Below are positions 9,251 through 20,280 of a stretch of 21,844 nt of DNA, one piece after another (the stretch's first letter is position 1; each line of letters begins with the position of its first letter). The notes under the pieces are model-generated. The model made no database searches and was not told the DNA's origin. It saw only the letters and a list, made by a program, of their open reading frames with translations. The stretch covers positions 1-21,844 of the forward strand of contig MU400924.1 of the NCBI GenBank assembly GCA_022578965.1. Direction: 5' to 3'. Both the position numbers and the translations under genes were made by a program. This DNA comes from Xylaria sp. FL1777. Taxonomy: Eukaryota > Ascomycota > Sordariomycetes > Xylariales > Xylariaceae.

Positions 9251-12200
9251 ACGTTTTTATTTAAAAAACAACAAACTATAATTTATTTACGCAATAACTT
9301 TAAATTTGTTTAAAGTTATACCTAATTAATTAATTATTGTATTTTGCATATAGTTATATTTTTTTTGTATTTTTTTAACGCCTAGTTTTTATTGTATTGC
9401 ATACTATAGATTTTTTAACCGAAATATTGTTTTTTTTATTATTATTTCTCCTGTAATTACTTTGCTTACTTGTATAGTTTACTATACTAACATTTATGCT
9501 ACTTTTTATATTTAAATTAACCGATTTTTTTAATACTACTTTTATTGCTTTTAACTTTAAAAATAATTTTAATTATAAAAGCAATAATTTAAACAAGAAA
9601 TCTAATTTTATATGCTAGTAATAAGTTATAACAAACATATAAAAATATTAGCATTATAATTATAATTAAAGCTATAATTTTTGTTAGTTTTTAAAAAGAT
9701 AGCTTTTATTACAAACTGCAACTAGTAATTAATTAAAGCTATAAATGCGCAAAATAATTAACGTATTAAAAAACCTTAAAGTTTAATAGTATTTTTAAAA
9801 AGCTAATATTTAAATAAAATTTAAAAAAAATAATGCAAGTTATAATATTGCTAATATTTTTATATTTTAAAACAAACTTTTTACTTTATTTAAATAACTA
9901 GCCTTTACTAAATTTAATTTTAAAGCATTTAAAGCTTTTAATAAAAAGCCTTGCTAAGTTAAAAATGTTTATAATACGCAATAAATCAAAAGGTTACTTT
10001 GTTTTTTTTAGTTTTAAATTTAAAACGCATTTTTACATTTTGCTGCCTTTTTTTTAGGTATTTTTACAAATTAGTAAACCAGGCATAAATTTTATAACGC
10101 AACTAAAGCTAATATGCTGTTTTTTTATATTGCTAAAGCATATATAATTATAGCTTTATTATTAAGTATATACGTACTTTTAACAAGCAATTTTTTATAA
10201 TAATTTATTAGCATTTATTTTTATAATAATAAAACATAAACTTAGATAATTAATACTTTTGCTTAATTTAAAGTATATATTAGCTATAAGTTTATTTTAA
10301 AATAGCTAAATAAAATAGCTAAATAAAGTTGCATATATAGCAGCTAGTTAATTAATATTTTAATATTTAAATTAATAAATATATAGCTTAACTTAAAGCA
10401 TATTATTTATAACTTAAGTGTTATATTTATATATAACAATTTTAACTTTAAAAACAGTATTTAAAATCTTAGCATAAGTTATAAAAATATTATGCAAAAT
10501 TTAACTAACTGTTTTATAATTACTAGTTTAAACATGTTTAGCTTATTTATGTAGTTATAATAGCATATTATTACTTTTTTTAAAAAAAATAGCTTTTTTT
10601 TTACTTAATGCTAACTTTAGCTTATATAAATAAAACAACTAATTATTTATTAATTTATACTGTTTGTTTTTTATTTAAATTATTATATTTAAAAAAGTTT
10701 GCTTTATTTTTAAACATTACATAACCGCAAAATAACGTTAGCTATATTTTACAAACTTTTGTTATTTATAAAAACAAAAAAGAAATATTTAAAGTATATT
10801 AAGTTTATAATACTTTATTTTATACTATTTTAAATTATTAAAACTATAATAAATAATTTATAATAATATATAAAAATTAAAAAACTACATTTTTTATTTA
10901 AGCTATAATAGCTGCTTAAATAAAAGCAAGCAATATATATAACTATAAACAATAAATGCTTTTTGTACTAGCTTTTTTTTATATTGCGCTAAATTTTATT
11001 TAACTAATTTTTTAGACTTTTTAAGATCTTTTTATAAAACATAACGTGCAATTTTTTAGCTATAAGCAATATATTAAAAAAAATAAGGTTTAATATTATT
11101 AAGCTTTACTATTACTACGTAATAGGTTTTATGCTTATATTTTAGCGTTTTTAATTTATAACTTAGTTAAATTTAATATATTATTTCTTAATAAAGTTTA
11201 ACTAAACTATATTTAAATAGCATTAAAAAGCATAAATTTTATATTACTTAAGCAAAAAATTATAGCTTTATAGTTTTAATAATTAAAATATATAAATTAA
11301 ACAAAAAAATATACTTAAAACAAAAGTAAATTAATTAATATTAAGTTTTAAAGCTATTATTAATATATAAGTATTATAAAATATTTACTTATAATAACTA
11401 TAGCAGTTTAGCTTAGTAATTATAAAGTGCTACATTAAATTATTTCTTACTTTTTTATTTTTTTTTATAAAAGAAAGTTTAGTAATTATAAACCAAAAAT
11501 GTTATATTTTGCTTAATTACTTTATTTTAATGTTATAAAACTAAAACTTATAATAAAAATACTATAGTTAAGCTTTATTTAGTATATTATAGCTAAAAGC
11601 AAATAAAAAACTATTAATTTAGCTTTAAAGCATATTAATAATGCTTTTATAATTAATATAAAAAATAATAAAAACTTTACGTAAGATATTTTTGTTATAT
11701 TTAATTAATTAGCTATTATAAGCTTTTATATTGCTTTAATTTATAGCAATATAAAACAGTTTTTTTAAACATATTAAAATAAGCAGTATACTTTTTTTTT
11801 TATTAACTGAAATATTATTAAATATGCTTACAAAATATATATTAATAGCAACACTAAAAAACGTACTAATAACTATACTACGTTATATAATTTTTTTAAT
11901 GTGCTAAATTTATTAACAAAAAAAAAGCAATAATTTGCTAATACTAAAATTAATAAATTTAATACTAAAGTTATTTAACTAACTAAAGTTTTAATATAGC
12001 AAAACATATTAAGTTTAGCTAATAAAAATAAGCTATTTGTTAAAAATAATAAAGAATAGCAGCTATATACTTTTAATTATAAAAAAGTAAAAAAAAAAAA
12101 AAAAAAAACTAAAAAACTATAGCTAAATATAAATTAGCGCAAAGTATTATATACGTTTTACTTTTTTTGCTTTTTTTTTAGCTTTTTAGAACTACTATTT

Positions 12201-14944
12201 ACTAGCAATTTTTTATTATACTTTAGTAGTTTAAATTATACTAGTAAATCTATAGCTAGCAATATATTTATATATATAAAAAAGGCACTTAAAAGTAATA
12301 TAACTATAATTAGTTTTATTAAAAACAATAAAACAAAAGTTATAACTATTATTAAATGTAAAGCTAACTAGCTTAATTATATATTAAGCATTTAATAAAT
12401 ATTTAACTGCTGCTTTATTTGCATTTTTAGTATTAATTTTAAAGTTAAATAAAGTGTATTTTTAATAATATTTCTAATTTATGCTTTGTTTACAAAATGC
12501 TTAGCATACTTATTAAAAGCATGCTAATATATTATAAAAAGCTTAGTATATAAAACATAGCTATATTTTTTTTATTTATTTTATTTAAATATTTTTATAG
12601 CATTATAAACTAAAAAAAACATAGTATTTATATTAATTACTTTATTAAATATAGCAGCAATATACTATTAAACTTTTTTTAGTATAAAATATTTTATTAT
12701 ATTATTAATAATAAAGTTTAAGTGTTAATATAAGTCTACAAAGTATTTTATGCAAAATTTTTAGAGCTTTTGCTATAAAAACTAAAAAATAATTCTTTTT
12801 TAAAGCGTAAACTGCTAGTATATTTTTAGCAGCAATTTTAATAGTTAACTAAAGTTATAATAATATAAATTATAGCATATTTTTTATTATATATTTTTTT
12901 ACTTTTTAATATTTTTATTATTTAGCTGCTATAAAAACTATAAAGCATATTTTTTAAAGCATTTTATATTTATAAACTTATATATGCTTAACTAAATAGC
13001 TTGTAGCTTATTTTTAAACTTTAGTTCGGCTTTAGTTTATTTAGCAAGCTTAATTAGCCTAAATTATTTTAATTTAAAGTTAACTATTAAATTATTTTTA
13101 TTTTTAAGCTTATTAGTTATAATTAATTAATAGTTTAATAGCATAAACTGCATATAGCTAAACGTTAAGCTTTTTAACGCGCTATTGCTTATATTTATTA
13201 TAAAACGCAAATTATTTTAATTGTTTTTTAGTAGCTTTTTTTTATGCTTTAGTTTAAAAAGCTTAACTTTTTATGCTTTTAATAAATTGAAATATTAATA
13301 AAAAGCAAAAAAAAATGCTGTTTTTTATATTATATTATTTTAAACAGCTTAGCTAAACTTTTGCAATAAGTTTAAAAGGTTTTTAAAAGCAATAAAGTTA
13401 AACTAAACAACATACGTTATGTTATAAATATTTATTTTTATTTTAAAAGCTATAGTAATAAGCATAATTTAACAAAAAAAATCTAGCTTTATAAACTTAT
13501 TATATAACCGCTATTAGTTATTAAAACATATATTTATATTATATTTTTAAATAAAGCGCTTTATTTTAATTAAAATAAACTTTAACTTTTAAAGCTATAT
13601 TATTAAAAAATAGCATATAGCAATAAGCTTTTTTTTGCTATTTATAAAAACAATAGTTTTAAGAATTAAGTATATTATATTGCGCTATATTTTGCTAATT
13701 AAAAAACTTAATTGCTAGTAATTTTTTATAATAGTATTTTTTTCTATAAAATAAACAATAAAAAATATATTAAGCTAATTAACTAAAGCACAAATAAATT
13801 ATAGTTCTTTTAAATAAGTACTTTGCTATTAAAATCTAGCTTTAAGCAATATAAACTTTTAAGCGTTTAAGCTTAATATAATAATATAGCTAAACTATAA
13901 TATATTTTATAAAACTAACGCTTTTATATAATATATATTAAAATATATAATCTAGAAATTTTTTTATTAATAAACTATATAAAGCTTATTAATAGCTATA
14001 AACATAATTTTTTAGTTAAACAAAAAATTGCAAAGCAAATTAATAAAATGTTTTTAAATAGTTTATTTAAGCTTAAAAATAACATATATAAAGCATTTTA
14101 AAGCTAACTTAGTTTATATAGCATTATTTTATTAAACAATAAAAACATACTTTTATAACTACTTATATAATACTAATTAACTTTTGTTATATTATTTATT
14201 ATTAATAATAAATAAGTATTAAAAATTTAAGTAATTAAGTTAAACTAGTTATATTTTAATTGTTTTAATAAATATAACTATAAAGTTATTATATTTTACA
14301 TAATAACTAAAACAGTTTATAATATAATGCTTTTTTTGTAATTAATTTAAGCTACTAATATAATATTACTATAATAAAATACTATATGCTAAATTAACTT
14401 AACTTGCTTAGCTTTAAGCTTAAGCTTATATAATTTGTTAAATTAATAATAATTTAAAATAGCATTAGTAATAGCTTATATAAAGTTATATTTTAATATA
14501 TACTATTAGTTATGTTTTAATTATAATAAAATATACTATATAAAATATTAAATATAATTATTAAATAAATGCTTTAATATTATATTACTAGCTAGTTTAT
14601 TTAGTTTGCTAAGTTTTTTAATAAATTTTAAGAGTTTTAAAGCTATTAGTTTTTTTAAAAAGCAATTATTAATTAAGCTAAAGCTAAAATCGTTAAAAGT
14701 TTGCAGTTTTATAATAAAGTAAAAAAATAACACTAATTAATAAATTAACAAATAAAGCTTAACTTTTAACTATTTAAGCTTAAAACACTATAATATAATA
14801 AAGTATTTTAATTATAAAGTTAGCGCTAAATATAAGCATTACTATAAAAAGCCTTAAGCAATGTTATAATTGTTTTTTTTAAGTTTTATTAACGAATAAT
14901 TTATAGGTATAAGTAGTATGCATATGTATGCAAAGTAAACCTTA
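9251..14944. other. Unidentified AT-rich interior of the central block
   Basis: About 5.7 kb between the two inverted blocks. Neither strand has a convincing frame. The minus strand holds several longer readable stretches once stops are ignored (for example around 10700-11050), but none matched a family I can name. I saw no RT YxDD box, no LTR-like direct repeats and no clear DDE-transposase block. The strand composition is more balanced than in the retroelement coding regions, where one strand is clearly A-rich. It may be the body of a heavily decayed DNA transposon, or several fused relics. 9251-9560 is T-rich on the plus strand and less mutated than the rest. Confidence 0.4.
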
Positions 14945-15335
14945 GCTCGAAAATCAACAAGGATGCCTTAGACTAAAATATATAAAACGTAGGCCTTAGA
15001 CCTACAGATACATCTACACGGGCCCCCGAAAGGGGTAAGTTGTAGCTTGTAGCAAGCGCAGCCCGCTGTTCTATGTTTCTAGTTTAAGGCACCTAAAATA
15101 AAAAGTCCTAAAAAACAAAAAGAAAGCTTTTATATGCTTTTTAAAAAAGCAAAAAGTCTAAAGGCTTTAAAAAAAGTTTTTTTGCTTTTTAACTATTATT
15201 TTTTGTTTAGCAAGCTAGTTAATAAAAACTAGTTATTATAAAGTAAAAAAACTTTGAGGTAATAGCGTAAACATTATTACATAAGGTTTTTATTTAGCTT
15301 TTTATACGGTTTTACTTATAAGTACATAAATAAAA
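14945..15335 (-). repeat. Right inverted block of the central 6.7-kb segment
   Basis: Reverse-complement relative of 8651-9250. Matches run from CGAAAATCAACA near 14948, through a CTAGTTTAAGGCACCTAA segment near 15080-15097, to a segment near 15295-15330 containing ACGGTTTT. It holds the most GC-rich and least mutated stretch in the window (14940-15075). That suggests RIP did not act evenly here, or that this part is younger or was below the identity needed for RIP. The outer edge is approximate and no convincing target-site duplication was found. Confidence 0.55.
14989..15072. other. GC-rich island with three perfect hairpins
   Basis: Three short perfect stem-loops lie in about 70 bp: GTAGG/CCTAC at 14989-15005 with a 7-base loop; CCCC-GAAA-GGGG at 15024-15035; and GCTTG-TAG-CAAGC at 15045-15057. 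A weaker AGCG/CGCT stem follows near 15055-15067. The left inverted block has no obvious equivalent hairpins. They could be subterminal structures of a transposon or part of an RNA, but nothing assigns a function. Confidence 0.6.
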
Positions 15336-16611
15336 AAACCACGCTATAAAGTAGCATAGTAGGTTATTAATAATAATAATAATTTTAATTATACTACTAA
15401 TAATTAACCTTATTTTTTTTTTATTAGTTAATTATAGCTTAATTTATATTTTTAAAAGCTATAATAATATTAGCTTACTTTTTGTTTTTTAAGTTTAATA
15501 TTATTTTAATAAATTTATTAAATTTTTTATTATTGCTTAATTTGTTTTTTAAGAATAAATTTTAGTTTAAACAAAAGTAATTTTTTTTGCTATAGTTAAA
15601 TTAGCTTAGTTTTAAAAGCTTTTTTTTTAAACTAAGCTTGCTTTTTAAAAAAAAACTTAAATGCGCTAATATATTTTTATAAGTTATGCTAGCTTTTTAA
15701 ATAGCATTTAAAAAATTATTATTATTTTATAGTATTGTTTTATATACATAATATATTATTTTAGTTAATTTTTTTAGTAAATATTTTATAATAAAAGTTT
15801 AAAACATAAGTTTAAACTATTTTATAAAATTATTAAAATTATAAACTTTAGTAAAAAACTAAGCTATATTGCTTTTATATATTATTTTTATTAATTTGTT
15901 TGCTAATTAAAAAATAGTTAATAAATCTTTAAAACAAGCTTTTATAGCTATTTAATAAACTGTTTAATTATTAATAATATTAATTTAATAAACTTACTTT
16001 TAGCATAATTAGTGCTATAGTAAAGCTTTATTTATTAAAAAAAAGCTAATTTAATTAATTTAATGCTTATTTAAAAGAAAACTTTTTATGTACGTTTTTA
16101 TATAGTTTTATACTTTTTGCTACTATAGTAAAAACTTAGCAAAATTTTTACTATTATAAGTTTATAGCTTATTAAATTAAACAAAATTAAAAGTTATTAT
16201 ATTAAGCGCAAAATTATTAATTGCTTTTAAAATAGCTTTTATAAAATAATTATGCGTTTTAAAAAATAACCTATTATTTAAATTGCTGTTTTTTTTAGTT
16301 AGCTTTTATAAGCTTTTAAATAATTCTTTAAAAAAACCGTAAAATAGTTTTCTTGCAAAAAAATTATTATTATTTTTATTAAAGTTATTAAAGTTTTTAC
16401 TTAAAGTAAGCTTTATAATAAATCTAAAATTTTTATTAAATATTAGTTTTATAATAACTTTTAATATAACATAAATAGCTATATATTAAGCTTTTAAAGC
16501 TTTAATAATAAAGTAAGTTTAAATAGCTTATAATGCTTTATTTATAATTTACTTTTAAAGCTTTTTTTTAAAAATTAATTATTTTATAAAAAGTTAGCTT
16601 ATAAAACTAAT
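15336..16611. other. Unassigned AT-rich DNA before copy B
   Basis: About 1.3 kb, T-rich on the plus strand, which suggests an element once coding on the minus strand. Minus-strand frames give long readable stretches between stops (for example around 16300-16450) but no motif I recognise. It does not visibly match the LINE at 6223-8600 in either orientation. No gene, RNA or repeat boundary could be placed. It ends where the LTR of copy B begins. Confidence 0.4.
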
Positions 16612-16616
16612 AGTAA

Positions 16617-17110
16617 TGTTACAAAATTAGCACAAAGGTAGCTTTTAAAGCAGCTTAATGCCTTTATATATACTTTGCACCTTTTTTTTTGCTAGCTAAA
16701 GCTAAAGTTATATAATAACTTACTTAGCTTATTAAGCTTATAGTAATTTAAAGCTTATTAAGCTTACAGTAATTTAAGGCTTACTAAGCTTATAGTAATT
16801 TAATGCTTACTAAACTTGTAATAATTTAAAAAAGATTATTACTTTTTTTACTTTTTTTTTGTTTATATAATTATGCATTTTTTATATTTAGTTATTTACT
16901 TAGTTTTAGTTTTTTAGCTATTAATTTTTTATAACTACTAAGCATTAATATATTTATTACTTTTAATTTTTTAAAACTTTTATTAATGCATAGTAATAAA
17001 AGTACTTTAAAAACTTCTTTAATAAATTACTGTTAAAAATCTTATTATTACTTGCAAATTAAAACCTTAAAAGCAAACTTATTATATTAATATATAATAA
17101 GTTTGTTATA
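16617..17110 (+). repeat. 5' LTR of chromovirus copy B (494 bp)
   Basis: Begins TGTTACAAAATTAGCAC and ends GTTTGTTATA. It is the reverse complement of LTR A with the same length and no visible large indel. It contains the 26-bp tandem array at 16722-16799 and the TATA-like run at 16663-16673. The bases just upstream, AGTAA (16612-16616), are the complement of the bases outside LTR A. LTRs A, B and C have lost different C and G positions, so together they would allow a consensus LTR. Confidence 0.88.
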
Positions 17111-17373
17111 TTTTAATAGCTTTTTAATTAATAGGACTTAATATATAAAAACAAATATTAGTATAAAGAGTTAAATAATAAACAATTTATAAAATAAACT
17201 TTTAAAAATATACTAAAGAAATATTCAAAAAATAAAAATGCTAAATAGCATTATATAAATAAACTTTATTTAATAACTAATAAAATTAAATTTAGGTTAT
17301 ACTATTAAAAACAAAAAGTTAAAAATTAAGTTTAAAAATTTTAAAAACTATTAAAACTAGCAACATATTAAAA

Positions 17374-18554
17374 CAATAAATTTTAGTACTTTTATTAGCT
17401 ACTTTTATTAAAAAAAAAGCAGTAATAAAAAAAGAAAAATTAAGCAGCAGTAGTAAAAAAAAACTAACGCTAATATTAATGCTATAAAGCAAACTAGTTG
17501 CTTTAATTTAAAGAACAGCTTAAATATTAAACGTTATAACTTTTAAATTAGCATAAATATTAGCTATAATAATTAAAGCAGCAATAATAATTACTACTAT
17601 AATAATAAGTTAAAGCTTTAAATAAATAATTATATTATAACTAATATTAATATTATTATTAATAAACTTAATGCTTACTTTTATTATTATTATATTTAAA
17701 ATAATAACTTAAAATAAAAAACTTAACTTTTTATTATTACTACTGCTTTTATTATTAAGATTATTTATAATATTAAAAATGCTAAATATTAAAAGTTTTA
17801 AACTTACTGCTTTAAAGCTTTATAATAAATTTATAAATATAAAAGCTTTTTTGATTTATGCTAAACTTTATTTAAAATAATATTTTATTACTATTATAAA
17901 AAAAAATTAAAAAATAATAATTATTTTATAATTTTTGTTAAAAAAAGTATTAAAATAGTTTTAATTTATTTTAAAGAATTTTTTAAAAGCTAATAAGTTA
18001 ACTAACTTTAAACTAAAAATAAAAAAGATTTTTAAAAACTATATTAAGTTTAAAAATTAAATAAAAGCATTATTTAAAAATACTTAAAAAGCAGAACACG
18101 TAAAAAAAGCACTTTACTATTTAAAATAAACAAAAGCAATAATAAATTATGCTATAAAATTTAAACAATTAGTAGTAATTTTAAAATTACTTAAGCTTGC
18201 ATTATTTTATTTATTTTATAATAAACTTAAAACTTAAGTTTAAAATAAATTATATAAAATAAATAAACTAGCAAAAATTAATATGTATATTAATATAGCT
18301 ATTATAATTAATTAATAATTATTTAATTAGTACTTTAAAACTAAAAAAATTAAAAAAAAACAAAAAAAAAAATACTTAAAAAAGTATTAAACAAAAGTCC
18401 AAATAAATTAATAAAGTTTAGAAATAATAACTTTAAAATATGTTTAAAGTTAAATGTTATAACTATAAAAAAAAAATACTTTTAAAAATAATGCTAATTT
18501 AAAAAAAAAAATAAAAAAAAAAGCTATAAAAAAGAAAAGATTTTTTAATTTAAA
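17374..18554 (+). pseudogene. gag remnant of chromovirus copy B
   Basis: Best-preserved gag in the window. One frame (codon starts at 18001, 18004 and so on) runs from about 18001 to 18360 with stops only where Gln, Arg or Trp would be expected. It aligns with the Retrotrans_gag capsid pattern: KIFKNYIKF near 18025-18051, ALFKN followed by KAEH near 18067-18099, ALYYLK near 18109-18126, NYAIKFKQL at 18145-18171, then LFYLFYNKLK. These correspond to the family's F..Y..F, LFGDP, AER.L..L.Q, YA.KF.QLA and FY.GLK elements. Downstream (18454-18495) a nucleocapsid zinc knuckle is suggested, starting Cys-Tyr-Asn; an A run between the second Cys and His is two bases short. The protein would have assembled particles. 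Ends are approximate. Confidence 0.82.
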
Positions 18555-19086
18555 AAAAAAGTATAAGTTATAAAAGTTTAAAATAATAAAAAACAACAAA
18601 ACAATTTAAAAAATACGTTTTTAAAGCAAAAGTATAAAGTTGCTATTTTAAGTTAAAATAAAAGTATTATATTAAACAAATTTAAATGCTTTATTTATAT
18701 AAGTTAAAATAAACAAACATATAAATATTATTTAAAAGCTTTATAATTATTAAAACAAATTGCAAAAAAATATATTTGCTATATAAACAATTAAAGTTAT
18801 TTAATATATAACTTAAAAAAATAGTTTAATTAAAAGTAGCAAACAATAAAAAGTAGTAAGTTAATATAATTAATAAACTTATAAAACTATAAAGATTTCA
18901 AACTATTAAAGCTTAAAATATAGCTTAAAAAAGAATTATATTTAAAGAAACAAAACTATAACTATAAATAGTATAGTTATTAAACTAATTATAAACTATT
19001 AAAACATTTAGTTGCTAAATAAACTTAAAAAAACAAAACTTATAAAACTTTAAAGCAAAAACAAATAAAATTAAAAGCTATAAAAA

Positions 19087-19580
19087 TATAACAAATCTAT
19101 TATATACTAATATAACAGGTTTGCCTTTAGGGTTTTAATTTGCAGGTAATAATAAGATTTTTAACAGTAGTTTATTAAGGAGATTTTTAAAGTATTTTTA
19201 TTACTATATATTAATAGAAATCTTAAAGGATTAAAAGTAATAAATATATTAGTGCTTAGTAGTTATAAAAAATTAATAGCTAAAGAACTAAAACTAAATA
19301 AATAATTAAATATAAAAAGTATATGTTTATATAAACAAAAAAAAGGTAAAAAAAATAGTAACTTTTTTTAAATTACTGTAAGTTTAATAAACACTAAATT
19401 ACTATAAGCTTAATAAGCTTTAAATTACTATAAGCTTAATAAGCTTTAAATTACTATAAGCTTAATAAGCTAAATAAATTATTATGTAATTTTAGCTTTA
19501 ACTAACAAAAAAAAAGGTGTAAAGTATATATAAAAGCATTAAGCTGCTTTAAAAGCTACTTTTGTGCTAATTTTATAATA
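19087..19580 (-). repeat. 3' LTR of chromovirus copy C (494 bp)
   Basis: Direct match to LTR A at a constant offset of 13363 and of identical length. It defines both LTR ends, since it is joined to unrelated sequence on each side: gag of copy B on the left, polypurine tract on the right. It carries the 26-bp array at 19398-19475 and the TATA-like run at 19525-19535. Compared with A it retains several G-A and T-C dinucleotides (for example near 19150-19190 and 19217-19231), so it is less saturated with mutations over part of its length. Confidence 0.9.
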
Positions 19581-19583
19581 TTA

Positions 19584-19596
19584 TTTTCTTTTTTTT
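19584..19596 (-). promoter_or_regulatory. Polypurine tract of copy C
   Basis: A 13-base run of T with one C, so all purine on the element strand, lies directly beside the start of the 3' LTR. This is where LTR retrotransposons prime plus-strand DNA synthesis. Its position identifies this LTR as a 3' LTR and supports the minus orientation of copy C. Confidence 0.7.
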
Positions 19597-20280
19597 AAAA
19601 TTGTTGTTTTAATAATTTTCTGTAAGTATTTTTTTTTCCTTTTTTTTTTATATGTTATAATGTTAAAACGTATTAAAAAAACTAACTATTTATTTAAAAC
19701 AGAGCAAAAACTTATTTTTGCTTTTTTTATTAATTTTATTAGCTATAAAGTTATGCTTTATTTTTGCTGCTTTAATTAGTTATTAACATGCAAAATAATA
19801 AATAATATGTTTTATTGTTTTAAATGTGTATGTATTAGTTGCTTTTGCAATAAATCGGAAATTTTAATTAATTTAATTAATAATATAGTTTTTAAATACT
19901 GTTGTTTTAAAAAAAAAAAAAAGCAAACAAAGTAATAGCTACTTTTAGTTTAAAAAAAATTAAAACAAACTTAAAATAGCTTTAATTTTGTTTTAAGCAA
20001 GTTAGCTTAGCTTTATATATAAAAACGTTTTTTAAAAACAAAAAATGTTAAAATAGTTTAGCAAAAGCTTTAGTTTTTAAATAAACTAAACAAAATAAAG
20101 CGCATTAAAAAAAAACAAAAAATGCTAACAAAAAAGCAAAAACAATAAAAAAAGCAAGCTAAAGCAATGCAAGTTGCTTTATTTAAGTTTAATTAAAATT
20201 TTTTAAGCGTTTTTTTTAAAATTAACCTTTTTTTTCTAGTTTTAAACAGTTAAAGTATTAGCAATAAAACTAATTTATAA
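19597..20280 (-). other. 3' untranslated region of copy C
   Basis: About 680 bp between the chromodomain remnant and the polypurine tract. Once the chromodomain pattern fades no family motif is visible. It includes AT-rich simple runs and a few less mutated spots (for example near 19701-19710 and 19854-19860). It is most likely the end of pol plus 3' UTR; a further small frame cannot be excluded. Confidence 0.5.

Larger units (their letters stand above)
16617..19086 (+). mobile_element. Ty3/Gypsy chromovirus copy B, interrupted by copy C
   Basis: Same family as copy A in the opposite orientation: LTR at 16617-17110, then leader and gag on the plus strand. It matches the reverse complement of about 3752-6217 without a large gap. 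Its similarity to A stops at 19086 (last shared bases GCTATAAAAA). The next base begins the LTR of copy C. The simplest reading is that copy C inserted into B near the gag/pol junction, with a 5-bp target duplication whose second half, and the rest of B, would lie beyond the right edge. Confidence 0.87.

Noticed and set aside
12100..12320. FAR1/MULE-type zinc region on the minus strand (Cys-Pro-Phe-like and His-Asn-like residues)
   Set aside because: The two halves fall in different frames, the second histidine is not explained by a transition, and no DDE block follows. Too weak to call.
14548..14733. 61-codon minus-strand open frame
   Set aside because: AT-rich low-complexity chance frame with no recognisable motif.
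15336..16611. A second LINE copy in inverted orientation, tail to tail with the first
   Set aside because: Only the outer arms resemble each other. The expected zinc region and RT motifs were not found on the minus strand.
16617..19580. A 3-kb DNA transposon with 494-bp terminal inverted repeats
   Set aside because: The repeats are LTRs of two opposed retrotransposon copies: gag lies beside one, a polypurine tract beside the other, and pol of copy C continues beyond 19580.
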